The position numbers and the translations under genes were made by a program. Shown here piece after piece: positions 28,113-38,300 of a stretch of DNA of 38,394 nucleotides (positions are counted from its first letter, which is position 1; each line of letters opens with the position of its first letter). The notes beneath the pieces are model-generated. The model did not search any database. It saw nothing but the letters and a program-made list of their open reading frames with translations, and was not told where the DNA came from. Origin of the DNA: a virus. The stretch spans positions 1-38,394 of IMG/VR virus record IMGVR_UViG_3300028840_001730; one strand, given 5' to 3'.

Positions 28113-28982
28113 ATGGCAAGAGATTTGAAACAAAGTACGACAGCCACGATAGTAGTTGGGCCTATTGTATATGCCACTAATGGATACACTGTTTGGCAAT
28201 CATACGATATTACTACAATGGTTTGTGCTATAGGAAAGGCAGGAGTTGCCCCGGCAGGTCTCACTTTAACCGCTTCGGGTGGTGACAATGATATGACTGA
28301 TGCAGCCAGTATGCCGGGATGGTATGAACTAGAACTTCAGCCCACGAATGTCGGCACATTAGGCCCCATGCGGATTATGTTTGACAACTCTGATATTCTC
28401 CCCTTTTGGGAAGATTTCCATGTTAGGACAGCAAATGCCTATGACACTTTATATAGCACAGACCAGTGGGATGTGAATGTAGCTGCCATTACTGCTTCAA
28501 TTATCACGGCTGCTGCTATTGCCTCTGATGCGATTGCTGCTGCCAAGATAGCTTCCGGTGCTTTGACTTCTGATGTACAGGGTGTTATCGAAACCAATAA
28601 TCTTGACCATTTAATGAAGATTGCCTGTGCCAGCATAACGATGGCTGATGAGGTAGTAACCGATACGGTCATATCCAGAATATTGTCAAGCGGTGATGTA
28701 AGTGCTTATGAATGTACAACCGATTCCCTGCAACCCTTCCGGGATGCACTTGCCACGACCGCCAGCATAGCCGATGCGGTATGGGATGAAGTATTACATG
28801 CTTCCATGACAGGTAGACAAGTTATTGGTATTTTGCTTCCTGCTTTTGCTGCTGGCAAAGCAAGCGGTGCGGGTACAACTGCCATAACCTTTAGAGATGT
28901 AGGTGACGGTTTTAATGCTATAGCGCAGACAGTAGATGCAAGTGGTAACAGGACGGCTGTAGACGTAACGTTCACGGCATAA
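28113..28982 (+). CDS. Tail fibre-like structural protein with Ala-rich coiled segment (289 aa)
   Basis: Seen: N-terminal beta domain (1-125: VVGPIVYATNGYTVWQSYDI ... GWYELELQPTNVGTLGPM) of the type that binds other tail parts; Ala/Ile-rich helical stretch (SIITAAAIASDAIAAAKIAS, about 128-155), likely a trimeric coiled coil; then IADAVWDEVLHASMTGRQVI, commonly seen in phage fibre/baseplate proteins, and a terminal beta domain. Ribosome site TAGGAGATATAA. Confidence 0.72.
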   Translation: MARDLKQSTTATIVVGPIVYATNGYTVWQSYDITTMVCAIGKAGVAPAGLTLTASGGDNDMTDAASMPGWYELELQPTNVGTLGPMRIMFDNSDILPFWEDFHVRTANAYDTLYSTDQWDVNVAAITASIITAAAIASDAIAAAKIASGALTSDVQGVIETNNLDHLMKIACASITMADEVVTDTVISRILSSGDVSAYECTTDSLQPFRDALATTASIADAVWDEVLHASMTGRQVIGILLPAFAAGKASGAGTTAITFRDVGDGFNAIAQTVDASGNRTAVDVTFTA

Positions 28983-28993
28983 TGGAGTAAAAG

Positions 28994-29218
28994 ATGATAA
29001 TTCAGGTTAGTGACAGAGTACGAGTGGAGGATGGATGGAAGAGAGAATCTTTTCCACACGGGAATATCCTTCATAATGCCCCGAGAGTTTGGTATGTGTA
29101 TGAATGGGACAAAGAAAAGAAACGATGGATGCCTAAAGATGTACACGACCGTAGAGAGGCAGCTATCAAGTCTGCTAAGAAAATAAACAGGAGAGGATTA
29201 TATGGCCTTTTTGCATGA
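28994..29218 (+). CDS. Hypothetical basic protein (74 aa)
   Basis: Seen: ATG after GGAGTAAAAG. MIIQVSDRVRVEDGWKRESF; then RVWYVYEWDKEKKRWMPKDV and a basic helix (REAAIKSAKKINRRG). Looks like a small folded domain with a charged tail. Overlaps next gene by 17 bases. No family. Confidence 0.6.
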   Translation: MIIQVSDRVRVEDGWKRESFPHGNILHNAPRVWYVYEWDKEKKRWMPKDVHDRREAAIKSAKKINRRGLYGLFA

Positions 29219-29576
29219 TGACATATTAGATAAGGCACTCCAAGAAATAGAAGACTATGGCGAGAGAGTGGATATCTGTTCCACTGAACCAGCTAATTAC
29301 ACCGAAGCGGTCAGCACGTATAGTTTGGGCAATAAAACAAGCCCGACTTATACAGGCCCAGCAAATGGCGACACAAGTGGGCGCAAAACTACGATAGATG
29401 CCGTAAGTGATGGAACTGTAACCGCAAGCGGAACGGCTGTTGCATGGGCCGTATCGAGAACGACTGCTACCACGATCTTAATAGCTGCTGCTTCTTTGAG
29501 TACAGCTGAACCTGTAGCTTCCGGGAACACCTTTACCTTATCGGGTTTTGACATAGAAATACCTGACGCCACGTAA
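29202..29576 (+). CDS. Conserved-type phage structural protein (124 aa)
   Basis: Seen: ribosome site CAGGAGAGGATTAT. MAFLHDDILDKALQEIEDYG then RVDICSTEPANYTEAVSTYSLG, a pattern common in small phage neck/tail-region proteins ('DxxLDxALxxI ... CSxEPxxYxEAxxTYxLG'), followed by a Thr/Ala-rich beta domain. Inferred minor structural component. Confidence 0.7.
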   Translation: MAFLHDDILDKALQEIEDYGERVDICSTEPANYTEAVSTYSLGNKTSPTYTGPANGDTSGRKTTIDAVSDGTVTASGTAVAWAVSRTTATTILIAAASLSTAEPVASGNTFTLSGFDIEIPDAT

Positions 29577-29585
29577 GGGGGCCAA

Positions 29586-29996
29586 ATGTCCCAAGAAGTA
29601 GGCGCACTTCCACAAAGATCATTACCGGATAGGTCTTGGCCTGATCGTTCACTACCATATTCTCCTGATACCGGACTATCGCCTGTAGAGATAGCTACCG
29701 GCGCGCCAGCACTCGAAACACCTACTCTGGGCCAAACAAATGCTTTAGTAGCTGTAGAGATAGCCACCGGAGCACCTACCCTAGAAACGCCTACTCTTGG
29801 TGAAACTGAAAAAGCGTTACTCCCCCTAGATTTGACAGTGGGAGTGCCTAGTTTAGAAACCCCAACACTAGGTGGAACAATAGCAATTGTACCAAAGGAC
29901 TTAACGGTAGGTATACCAGTACTTTCAGAAGCTATTCTCGATGGAGAGCTTTGGAAACCTAGAAATGGATATTATCGAATCATATATACAGGATAG
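29586..29996 (+). CDS. Structural protein with four 23-24-residue internal repeats (136 aa)
   Basis: Seen: repeats of form (V/L)(E/D)(I/L)(A/T)(T/V)G(A/V/I)P-x-LETPTLG starting near residues 33, 56, 80 and 104 (VEIATGAPALETPTLG, VEIATGAPTLETPTLG, LDLTVGVPSLETPTLG, KDLTVGIPVLSEAILD). Family: phage tail/neck proteins often carry such beta-solenoid-like repeats with a 'LxTGAPxLxTPxLG' core. Ends NGYYRIIYTG. Function unknown; likely structural. Confidence 0.72.
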   Translation: MSQEVGALPQRSLPDRSWPDRSLPYSPDTGLSPVEIATGAPALETPTLGQTNALVAVEIATGAPTLETPTLGETEKALLPLDLTVGVPSLETPTLGGTIAIVPKDLTVGIPVLSEAILDGELWKPRNGYYRIIYTG

Positions 29997-29999
29997 ATT

Positions 30000-30965
30000 A
30001 TGACGTTAGGACAAAGTATTACAAAAGTACGGGAATTATCTCGAACCAACACGACCGGGGCCAGTGATACGGCTATTATGCAGCTTATCAACGAGGGCCA
30101 GCGGGAGTTTGCTAAAGATGTGTTCGGGATGATGAAGGAGGATTATCTGACGATAACTCCTCTTTTTGACATACAGACAGACTTTGCGTTTTCTTTGGCG
30201 CTTAATGGTGGGACTGCTACCGATGTGTGTATCACAGCTACTGACTTTATCAACGCCACGGCAGGGACGGTAGCTACTCAACTCGTCACAGCTTTGACCG
30301 CTCAGGCTGCGACGTGTACGATCTCATGGGCCTCGGCTACTTGGTATTTTACGATTACCTTTGGGGCCACTGTTACTACGGCTGTATTTTCGGCGCCTAC
30401 CACCCCTGCTTACATAGATGCTGTTCCTCTTATCATGGGCGAAGAGGCCAGTTATACGGCGCCTACCTGTACTGGTTCTTTCCCCGAAGACTGTGCTGTA
30501 GAAGCAAGCCTACCCACCGATCTACTGTATCTCTATCACGTCGAATGGGACGGAAACGCCCTCTCCCCCGCACCCCCGGATATGTTTTGGTCGCCTAACT
30601 ACGAAGGGACTCCTGGACACTACATGGTCTATGACAAAAAGCTACGTCTATTCCCTTCACCCACCCAACAGAAAAGACTCCACCTTATTTATAAATATTT
30701 CCCCTCCGATTGGACAGATGTTTCCCAAACCGCCTCTTCCATACAATATGATACCGAATGGCATATGGCTCCTGTTTATTTTGCCGCTGCACTCCAAGCG
30801 GAGATGAACTTTGAGGACAAGATAGCCCAACGCCTACATGCAAGATATATAGATCAGGTACGGAAGTATAACAGGTTACAGTGCAATCAAAACCCACAGA
30901 TGTTTCCCAAACATCCACCCGTACCACAAATCAGCGTAACATGGGCAACGTGTAGTACGAGTTAG
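30000..30965 (+). CDS. Head-tail adaptor-like protein (321 aa)
   Basis: Seen: helical start typical of neck adaptors (VRELSRTNTTGASDTAIMQL then INEGQREFAKDVFGM), a Thr/Ala-rich inserted beta domain (about 65-165), then VEWDGNALSPAPPDMFW, YMVYDKKLRLFPSP, RLHLIYKYFPSDWTD and a helical end (AQRLHARYIDQVRKYNRLQC). This layout is that of phage connector/adaptor proteins (P22 gp4 or T7 gp11 type). Inferred: sits below the portal ring. Confidence 0.72.
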   Translation: MTLGQSITKVRELSRTNTTGASDTAIMQLINEGQREFAKDVFGMMKEDYLTITPLFDIQTDFAFSLALNGGTATDVCITATDFINATAGTVATQLVTALTAQAATCTISWASATWYFTITFGATVTTAVFSAPTTPAYIDAVPLIMGEEASYTAPTCTGSFPEDCAVEASLPTDLLYLYHVEWDGNALSPAPPDMFWSPNYEGTPGHYMVYDKKLRLFPSPTQQKRLHLIYKYFPSDWTDVSQTASSIQYDTEWHMAPVYFAAALQAEMNFEDKIAQRLHARYIDQVRKYNRLQCNQNPQMFPKHPPVPQISVTWATCSTS

Positions 30966-31030
30966 TTTATGTATTATAGAATTGATATTATGGTACACAA
31001 AATAATTATCGTATCAGGGATGACACACAA

Positions 31031-32995
31031 ATGAGGCAAGCCGTATTAACACCGGGACAAGGAGGTTACTACACCAACGTAGACTCCGAGCACCTAAAAC
31101 CCTACGATCTTCTGACTGCCCAAAACTGTTATTGGGATGGTCATTTAAGAAAGCGTAATGGAATTGGTGTATATGCTACTAATTCTTGGGCCACAGCTGA
31201 TGTTGTCCAAGGATATCACAGACTTTACGTGTCCACTGATACGGCTTGGTATGCGGTAATGGCCGTTGATGACGGATCGACAGTTATCTTCTATTATAGT
31301 ACATCTACCGGCGCTACAGCCATAGACACTTCCTATACATGGACCACCGGCAATGAAGTAGAAATGGATTCTATGGATGGAGAGGTTATAGCCGTTAATG
31401 GTACAGATAAACCGGCATATATATATCATGATGGGTCAGGCTGGGTTATAGATGATTTAGAGATTTACGATACCAGAACAAGGGCTACTACTAATTGGTT
31501 TGCAGGATATTTAGATGCAAGTGGCGTGGCGGCCAGTGTCACTACCGGATACATAGACGATTCGACCGATGCCAGAGATGAAGGTACAGACGACTTTGAT
31601 CTGAACCAGAACGTTGCCAGTGATGGTATATGGGTAGCATGTGACTACACCTTCAATCGGCTCTATTTGTATGGGGTTGATACTTTGGCCTCAGATTTGG
31701 TGCTTAACTATGAGTATTATAAAGGTAGTGGCACATGGGGTACATGCTCTATGGTTACTTCCCTTTCTCTTGATGTCGCCACCGGCACTTTAACTGTAGA
31801 GTGGAACTATCCCACCGATTGGGCTGTAGCAGATTCGAGCCTAAGTACTGATCAATTGGATAACCGTTATGTATTTCGGATGTACTTTACTACTAATCCT
31901 TCGGCCACGACCGTATGTGACTATCTTGATGTTGCTCACACCCAATACCTAACTCAGATATTTGATGACGAACGACCGAGAACAGTTCGGGTTCATAAGA
32001 ATCACTTCTTTTTAGGCTTTGAAAATACACTGAATCATTCTCCCTATCATCAGGCTACAGGATGGAGAGCGGGAGATGTGTATTATTTTGAAGAGGGTGG
32101 TACGCGTATAAACGCTCTCGAACCTCATGGTGAGTATTTAGCTGTAGTAAAAGATGGTGGGATACATGGTGTATTTGGTAATTCATTTGCCAATTTCTAT
32201 CAAAAGTATCTAACCAAAGGGGGGACAATATCAGGCCGGTCGGTTATAGCTAAAGGTACTAATTTGTTCATGGCTAATAAGGACGGTATTTACCGATGGG
32301 ACGGAACTGAGCGTCTAAAGATAAGCAAACATATCCAAGATGACTATGATTCTCTTGTAGCTTCTAATGTAGCTATGGATATTGCGGGTGAAAAAGTGAT
32401 CGCAATAGATTATCAAGGTTGGATATATATATCTTTTCCTTCTAATTCGACTACTCTGATATTTGACCCGGACACTTGCAGAATAGATGATTTCGGAGAT
32501 GGACGGGTTAGTTTCTATAAGTTTGACAACTACCGAGCGGATATTTTTTCTTATCATAATGGAGCTGGGGATAACGGATATTTGATTGCTGTAGCTAATT
32601 TCGCACCACCCATGTTACAGAGATGTAATAGTGCGGTTTATGAGACGTATGATAATATATCGGCCACGGTTGCTATAGACATGCAAATGCAGACCCCCTA
32701 TTTCCCGATGGAAAACTTTGAAGAAGCAAAGCACTATGGCCGGGTTAAGCCTAAGTTGGGTGAAGTAGCCTCCCCAACTAATGCGGCCTGTGTGTTCACT
32801 ATATATGGTCAGGATGGCACGTCTTCAGCAGTCACTACCTTTACAGTGGCTACAGGTAGTGGGTGGTGGTCTACAGACGTGTCCATCCCCTATGAATTAG
32901 ATGGAAAAGCAATAGGGTTTAAGATTCAACACAATCAGATAAGCGCCTTTAAGGTAGCGGGATTGTCGTTGGATTATGAACCGAGGAGTTTTTAA
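31031..32995 (+). CDS. Large tail hub/nozzle-like beta-propeller protein (654 aa)
   Basis: Seen: N-terminus GQGGYYTNVDSEHLKPYDLL then TAQNCYWDGHLRKRNG, the conserved opening of tail nozzle/stabilisation proteins of short-tailed phages ('GGxxTxxxxxxLxxxxxxxxxNxxxDGxLRKRxG'). The body has repeated beta-sheet segments (TAWYAVMAVDDGSTVIFYYS; GIHGVFGNSFANFYQKYLTK; DGIYRWDGTERLKISKHIQD) consistent with a propeller. Follows the adaptor, as expected for a podovirus tail. Ends at the ATG of the next gene. Confidence 0.75.
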   Translation: MRQAVLTPGQGGYYTNVDSEHLKPYDLLTAQNCYWDGHLRKRNGIGVYATNSWATADVVQGYHRLYVSTDTAWYAVMAVDDGSTVIFYYSTSTGATAIDTSYTWTTGNEVEMDSMDGEVIAVNGTDKPAYIYHDGSGWVIDDLEIYDTRTRATTNWFAGYLDASGVAASVTTGYIDDSTDARDEGTDDFDLNQNVASDGIWVACDYTFNRLYLYGVDTLASDLVLNYEYYKGSGTWGTCSMVTSLSLDVATGTLTVEWNYPTDWAVADSSLSTDQLDNRYVFRMYFTTNPSATTVCDYLDVAHTQYLTQIFDDERPRTVRVHKNHFFLGFENTLNHSPYHQATGWRAGDVYYFEEGGTRINALEPHGEYLAVVKDGGIHGVFGNSFANFYQKYLTKGGTISGRSVIAKGTNLFMANKDGIYRWDGTERLKISKHIQDDYDSLVASNVAMDIAGEKVIAIDYQGWIYISFPSNSTTLIFDPDTCRIDDFGDGRVSFYKFDNYRADIFSYHNGAGDNGYLIAVANFAPPMLQRCNSAVYETYDNISATVAIDMQMQTPYFPMENFEEAKHYGRVKPKLGEVASPTNAACVFTIYGQDGTSSAVTTFTVATGSGWWSTDVSIPYELDGKAIGFKIQHNQISAFKVAGLSLDYEPRSF

Positions 32996-34314
32996 TGACA
33001 GTTTTTACACGACCCAAGGATAGAAAGCCAAAATATACAGATCCTACTTGGGAGTACAATCCTTCCGAGCAAAACTTTCCCGGGCAAGGTGTCACTGGTG
33101 GTATTACGGGGGGGATTCCCCAATTAAGTGATTATCCGGAATTAGAAAATCCACAGATTTATGATGTTTGGACAGGTCAGCAAATGGCTGATTGGTGGGC
33201 TCAGCAAGGTAACCAAGGGAATTGGTGGGATCAGTATCAAAGCATTCTAAACCCGGAAGGTGTAGAGGATTTCGACTATGGTGTTTATAGCGGAACTCCT
33301 GTTGCACAGGTTTGGAGTTATAAAGACACTCCTGAAGAATATAATATAAAGAAGGTTTACCCGGAAGCCTATCAATTGCACCAGCTTCGCACTGAATCTC
33401 CCCAAGATTGGTGGAGAGAACAAGGATACGATTATCAGGATATAGCCGAGAGTCAACCTTACCGGGGACTTCAGGGGTTGATCGAACAATGGCAAAGTCC
33501 GGAACAAACCCAAACTGATATAGAAGGGGCGGGTGGATATGCGGCTCAAGCCCTCGGGTTTGGGTCTCGACAGGAAATGACCGATGCCCTGTCGAGCCTA
33601 AATCAGCGCCTAACACAAATAGATTTCTCAGGAGAATTGTCAGAAGACCAGAAAAGAGCCTTAGCTCTTGATGTACAGAATGTACGTCGAGAAAACATGA
33701 TGATGATAGAAGCTATAGCAGCAGAAGGTCGTCACGCAGCAGCTTTTTATAAAGCAGATGAATTATCCAGCCAGATAGCAGACATATACATTCAGGGCAA
33801 ACTGAAGTATATGGAAAGCAATCTGCTTCGCTCTCAGGTAGAGTTTGACGCCTACCAAAGACAATACGAAAGCATGGTTTCTCTTGGGGCAGAGGGAGCG
33901 GAACAGTATTTGGACATGCTTTACAACAACAGAGCACAAGCTTTGCAAGGATATGCCACAGAGATATCGGCTCTTGTTACCCAAAACGCTCAGTATATAG
34001 ATTTGTATAAACAGCATGTCAACCAAGTGTATCAATCCATTATGGCAGATATAGGTTTTGACGAGCATACTATGGAGATGGCCCAAGAGGCTTATGAACA
34101 ATATGTAACTCCATATTTAGATCAATTTACAATGAAACTTCAATCTCATGAGGCTTGGTTAGCTGGAGAGCAGCTTGAAGAAAGTGGAGGACTTGATTTG
34201 GGTGGAGCTTTAATGGGAGCAGGGACGGGAGCCGCAATAGGAACCAGTATTGCCGGTACTATCGGTGCAATTATCGGGGCTATAGGTGGGGGATTAATCG
34301 GTTTATTTACATAG
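32995..34314 (+). CDS. Internal virion/ejection protein with Gly-zipper C-terminus (439 aa)
   Basis: Seen: Trp/Gln/Tyr-rich N-terminal part (1-160: WTGQQMADWWAQQGNQGNWW), long helical middle (185-385: QVEFDAYQRQYESMVSLGAE) and a hydrophobic glycine-rich end at about 398-437 with repeating GxxxG spacing (GGALMGAGTGAAIGTSIAGT). Such ends insert into membranes. Inferred: ejected with the DNA and helps cross the envelope, like the internal proteins of short-tailed phages. TAATG overlap with the upstream gene. Confidence 0.7.
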   Translation: MTVFTRPKDRKPKYTDPTWEYNPSEQNFPGQGVTGGITGGIPQLSDYPELENPQIYDVWTGQQMADWWAQQGNQGNWWDQYQSILNPEGVEDFDYGVYSGTPVAQVWSYKDTPEEYNIKKVYPEAYQLHQLRTESPQDWWREQGYDYQDIAESQPYRGLQGLIEQWQSPEQTQTDIEGAGGYAAQALGFGSRQEMTDALSSLNQRLTQIDFSGELSEDQKRALALDVQNVRRENMMMIEAIAAEGRHAAAFYKADELSSQIADIYIQGKLKYMESNLLRSQVEFDAYQRQYESMVSLGAEGAEQYLDMLYNNRAQALQGYATEISALVTQNAQYIDLYKQHVNQVYQSIMADIGFDEHTMEMAQEAYEQYVTPYLDQFTMKLQSHEAWLAGEQLEESGGLDLGGALMGAGTGAAIGTSIAGTIGAIIGAIGGGLIGLFT

Positions 34315-34323
34315 GAGAATAAG

Positions 34324-35358
34324 ATGAGTTGGACAGAAGCAAACATAGCAAGACGCCGGAATATTGCCGACATAACTGGCAATATTTCTCGTACAGCTGG
34401 GGATATTGCCGCTCTACGCGAAGCCCGTAAGAATCGACGTACGCAGATGTTTGGGAATCTTACCAATACTCTGATGGAGTTTGGACAGCGCAAGCATGAA
34501 AAAGAGATGCAAGCTGAACGGCTGGAATCTGCCGAAAGAATGCCTGGATTGTATGAAGAGGCTGAATATAAAGGCAAAATGCGGGAGCTTGAGCCAGGTG
34601 GATATTTAGACCAGAAGGCTCAAAAAGAACTTGATGCAGAGGTAGCCAGGGTAAAAGCGTTAGGTCCTGTTGAGTTGGAACAGGAAATAGATAGAATCAA
34701 ACGCCTAGCGGAAGAGAATGAAGCTATTTTACGCACACAATACAACATTCCCGAGGATTACCCGGTACAACAGTGGATCGCAGAATTTGAGTCAAAGCTA
34801 AGACAGAAAGAACAAGCAGCTGGTCGAGCACAACAGAATGTTTTTGCTGGTGGGGGTGAAGCTGCCGCCCAGAGACAGGCATTACAAGAAGCTTTTTTGC
34901 AAGAACGTGAAGATTATTGGTTGATGTATGCCCCTAAGAATAAAATGGGAGAAGTGGAAGATATGTCTCTACCCGATGAGTTTTGGGATAATTTCAGGGC
35001 AAGTATGATTGGGGCTGGTTATCCTCCAGAACTTGTTGATAGTTTTATTGCCGGTAAGAGATATGAAACCAAGACAGACAAAGACATGGGAATCGGGGCT
35101 GCTGAAACCGAATTGTCACCAGAGCCGGTGGACCCTGCCATGAGGGGTTTACAGAATATGGCTAAAAAAGCTGGCTCTGCATCTAATATGTCTTTTCAGG
35201 ACCGTACTATTGTCTCTCGAATACTTGACCAAATACAACAAAACCCTCCTAGCCCCGGATCGGCAGATTATAATAAGATCATTCAACAATTACAGGAGTT
35301 AATTCAGAAATACGCTGGCACAAGAGAGTTTGGATTCCAACCACTTCAAGGCTTCTAA
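34324..35358 (+). CDS. Internal virion protein, helical (344 aa)
   Basis: Seen: ribosome site AGGAGAATAAG. Strongly helical, charged product: ARRRNIADITGNISRTAGDI, LMEFGQRKHEKEMQAERLES, EQEIDRIKRLAEENEAILRT; a loop region with DNFRASMIGAGYPPELVDSF; helical end with IIQQLQELIQKYAGT. Located between two other internal proteins, so a second ejection-type component is the best guess. No enzymatic motif. Confidence 0.65.
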   Translation: MSWTEANIARRRNIADITGNISRTAGDIAALREARKNRRTQMFGNLTNTLMEFGQRKHEKEMQAERLESAERMPGLYEEAEYKGKMRELEPGGYLDQKAQKELDAEVARVKALGPVELEQEIDRIKRLAEENEAILRTQYNIPEDYPVQQWIAEFESKLRQKEQAAGRAQQNVFAGGGEAAAQRQALQEAFLQEREDYWLMYAPKNKMGEVEDMSLPDEFWDNFRASMIGAGYPPELVDSFIAGKRYETKTDKDMGIGAAETELSPEPVDPAMRGLQNMAKKAGSASNMSFQDRTIVSRILDQIQQNPPSPGSADYNKIIQQLQELIQKYAGTREFGFQPLQGF

Positions 35359-35370
35359 GTGGAGCATTAA

Positions 35371-38300
35371 ATGAATTATATCAGCCCCGTATCTAAAATA
35401 CAGGCCCAGATACGGAGATACTCGCAATCGAATCTTCCCGCACTTGGCAAGGGATTAACCCCGGCGCAGAAAGACCTTTACCCCTACGTCCAAGCTGAAA
35501 AGGCCAAACGAGAAAAACGCATAAACTGGCTCAAACCTATAGAGATGATCTTCGATCTTCTCCAAAGGGGGCAGTATGTCACGGCTAATACGGCAGAACA
35601 AATTACCCGGAATGTGCGAGAAGGAGCGCCTGTATTAAAAGGGGTAGGCCGCGAAGCCTTAGAGGGCCTAACTGGAAAAGAAAAGGGCGATTGGGAAAAT
35701 GTATTATGGGGAGGAAAAGATGTAGGGGGAGAAGAGTTTGAAGGGTTATTCCCGGGAGTAAGCAAGGAAAGATTAGAAAAACCCGTCTTGGGCGAATGGG
35801 CTAGAGGTAAGCCTGTAGTCGGGGCAACACCTCGGGGCCTAACTGGATTTGCTGCTAACGTGCTATTGGACCCACTTACCTATGTGAGTTTCGGATCGGC
35901 GAGTGCTGCCAAGTCTGCTGCTACTCGATATGCAGATGACGTAGTAAAGATAGCCATGAAGCAGTTTGCCAAGAACCCTGAAGTCTTGGCTAAACTCGCA
36001 AGAGAAGGCGGGGAGAAAGTTGTAAAGGATTTTGTCGCTTCCTCTGCTACCGATTTACCAAAAGCTCTTAATCTGCTTCAAAAGCATGTAGGCAAAGATA
36101 TGGCCCGACACATGGATAAGGTTGTCCGGGCCGCGAAGAAAGAAGCTTTACGTACACCATCAAAAGAACTCGGCGAGAAGATGCTCAAACAAGTGGGTGA
36201 GCTTCGTTCTGTTGCCTCCGAGCAGGTAGAAAAAGGAACAGCCAGAAAGATAGCTCAAGTAGGAAAGAAATATGCTGATTATAGAGAAGGCGGGGGCCTA
36301 ACTGAACTCATAGAAAAAGAAGTAGGTAAGTATGTCTCCGAGAAAACAGCTACTACCGGATTAAGGTATTTAGATGATTTAGCCAAATCTATAGAAGCTG
36401 GACGATACGGCGGGGCTGGTACTCGTACCGCTCGATTTATGCGGAAAGAATTTGCTACGGGTGAACGCTATCCCCAGATACTTCGGGCATGGGATAAGTT
36501 GGGTAAGTGGTGGACTGAGGAAAGCAAGCTAGGTGGGTATTTTACCGATGCCTGGTGGTCCATCATGAACAAGGGGGTAGTGGGTAAACTCAAAAAGCTG
36601 TTCAATATCCGTAATCCATATCAAGATATTCTTGCCAAGATTACTTTAGAAGCCAGATCGGCCACAGACAACACAATCCCCAAAATACAGAACGGTCTGA
36701 TAGAACTGTTCAAGCCTCTTGATGAGAACGACCTTCATGCCGTGCGGGAAATTATGATTACAGGACAGGGACAAGCTATTGATTTTCGCAAGATGGCTGT
36801 TGATATGGGCGTACCCGCAGATCGCATAGATGTAATAACACAGACCATCGCAGGAATAAACCGCCTAACTAGAGAATGGCAGCAACGATTAGAAGGATTA
36901 GTAGCCGAGGGTTTGATTCGAGATGTTGGTATAATCAATAACTATCTTCCTATTAGAAGAGGGGGAACGGGTTTTTATAAACAAGCTCAAACGGCTATAT
37001 CAGGTAGGCGTCCGGGGTTTATCCTCCCTCGTGAGACCACATTCCCTGAACAATTTGCTTCTGAGGCCGCCAAACTTCGGTTTATCTTTCCTGAGATCAC
37101 AGAAGAGTCTGCTACTGCCTTAGTGAAAGCGGGTGCGGGAGATGTAGAGACTGATCTATTCCAGATGCTAATGGGTCGCGGCATGGCTCAGGCCCGCCTA
37201 GAACAGAGATGTTCTATCATCAGACAGTTCAGGGAAATGGGATTTAATCTTACCGATGCTGCAAAGATGGATGATGAGATAGCTAGGGTGATGGTGAATG
37301 ATGCCACTGTATTACAGCAGTTTGGGCTAAGATCAGTACCCGACGAAGCGTTAGAAGGGCTGCTGTTCGACAAAGAAACGGCTGACATTCTGGAACGAGT
37401 CATAAAGATGACCGATAGTGACGAGTCTTTAAATATCTTCTGGAATGCGTTTGGCTCGTTTACCGCTTGGTGGAAGGCATGGGCAACCGCCTCACCAGGT
37501 TTCCATTTTCGTAACCATTATAGCAACAACGTGACCGGATTCAAAAAGCATGGTATCGAATGGTTAAATGCCAGGGGAAACTTTGAAGCGTGGGCAGGGA
37601 CGGTAGCGGCGTTAAACAAGAAAGATGCTTTCAAGAAACTGGTAGGGGAGGGAGTAGACCCTGCCACGGCGAATGCTGTGTTGATGAAAAAGTATGGGGG
37701 GCAGACCATAGAAGAACTAGCTGACTATGCTGCTCGAACGGGAGTGATAGCTAGGCACGTGATGGGGTTTGATGCGCCTAAAACATTAGATGAGATTATG
37801 AAGAAAGGGGACATGTTTAAAAAGCTCAACCCCATGAGCAAGCAATTCGCTCCCCTTCAGGGCAGTTATCAACTATCTCAATATGTAGAAAATGTCTCCC
37901 GTTTTCATTCTTTCTTGCTCGATTACAAGAGGGCTGTCAAACAGGGTGCCAGTCCTGAATCGGCTATGGAATGGGCCAAGTTGGAAGCTAAGAAATGGTT
38001 TATCGACTATTCGGACCTTTCCGCATTCGAGCAGAAGATATTAAAGAAGGCAATTCCTTTTTATACCTGGCTTAGAAAGAATATAGCGAATCAGATTCAA
38101 GGTATGTTCGATTTCCGCGAGATGTATGCCATGCTCCCGAAAGCTATTAAGCCAGGTGTAGATGTGGCACAAAGCGACATTCCTGCCTGGATGCGTGATA
38201 CAGGATATATTCCGGTTTCCGAAGAGGAAGATGGCGAGATTAGGATGTTCTGGCCCAACTTGCCCCACTTGGACCTGAACAAAATCCCCCTTCAGTTCCA

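Noticed and set aside
768-36869. TTAGGC read as telomere-type repeats
   Set aside because: Copies are dispersed on both strands, never tandem; the resemblance to the nematode telomere unit is coincidental.
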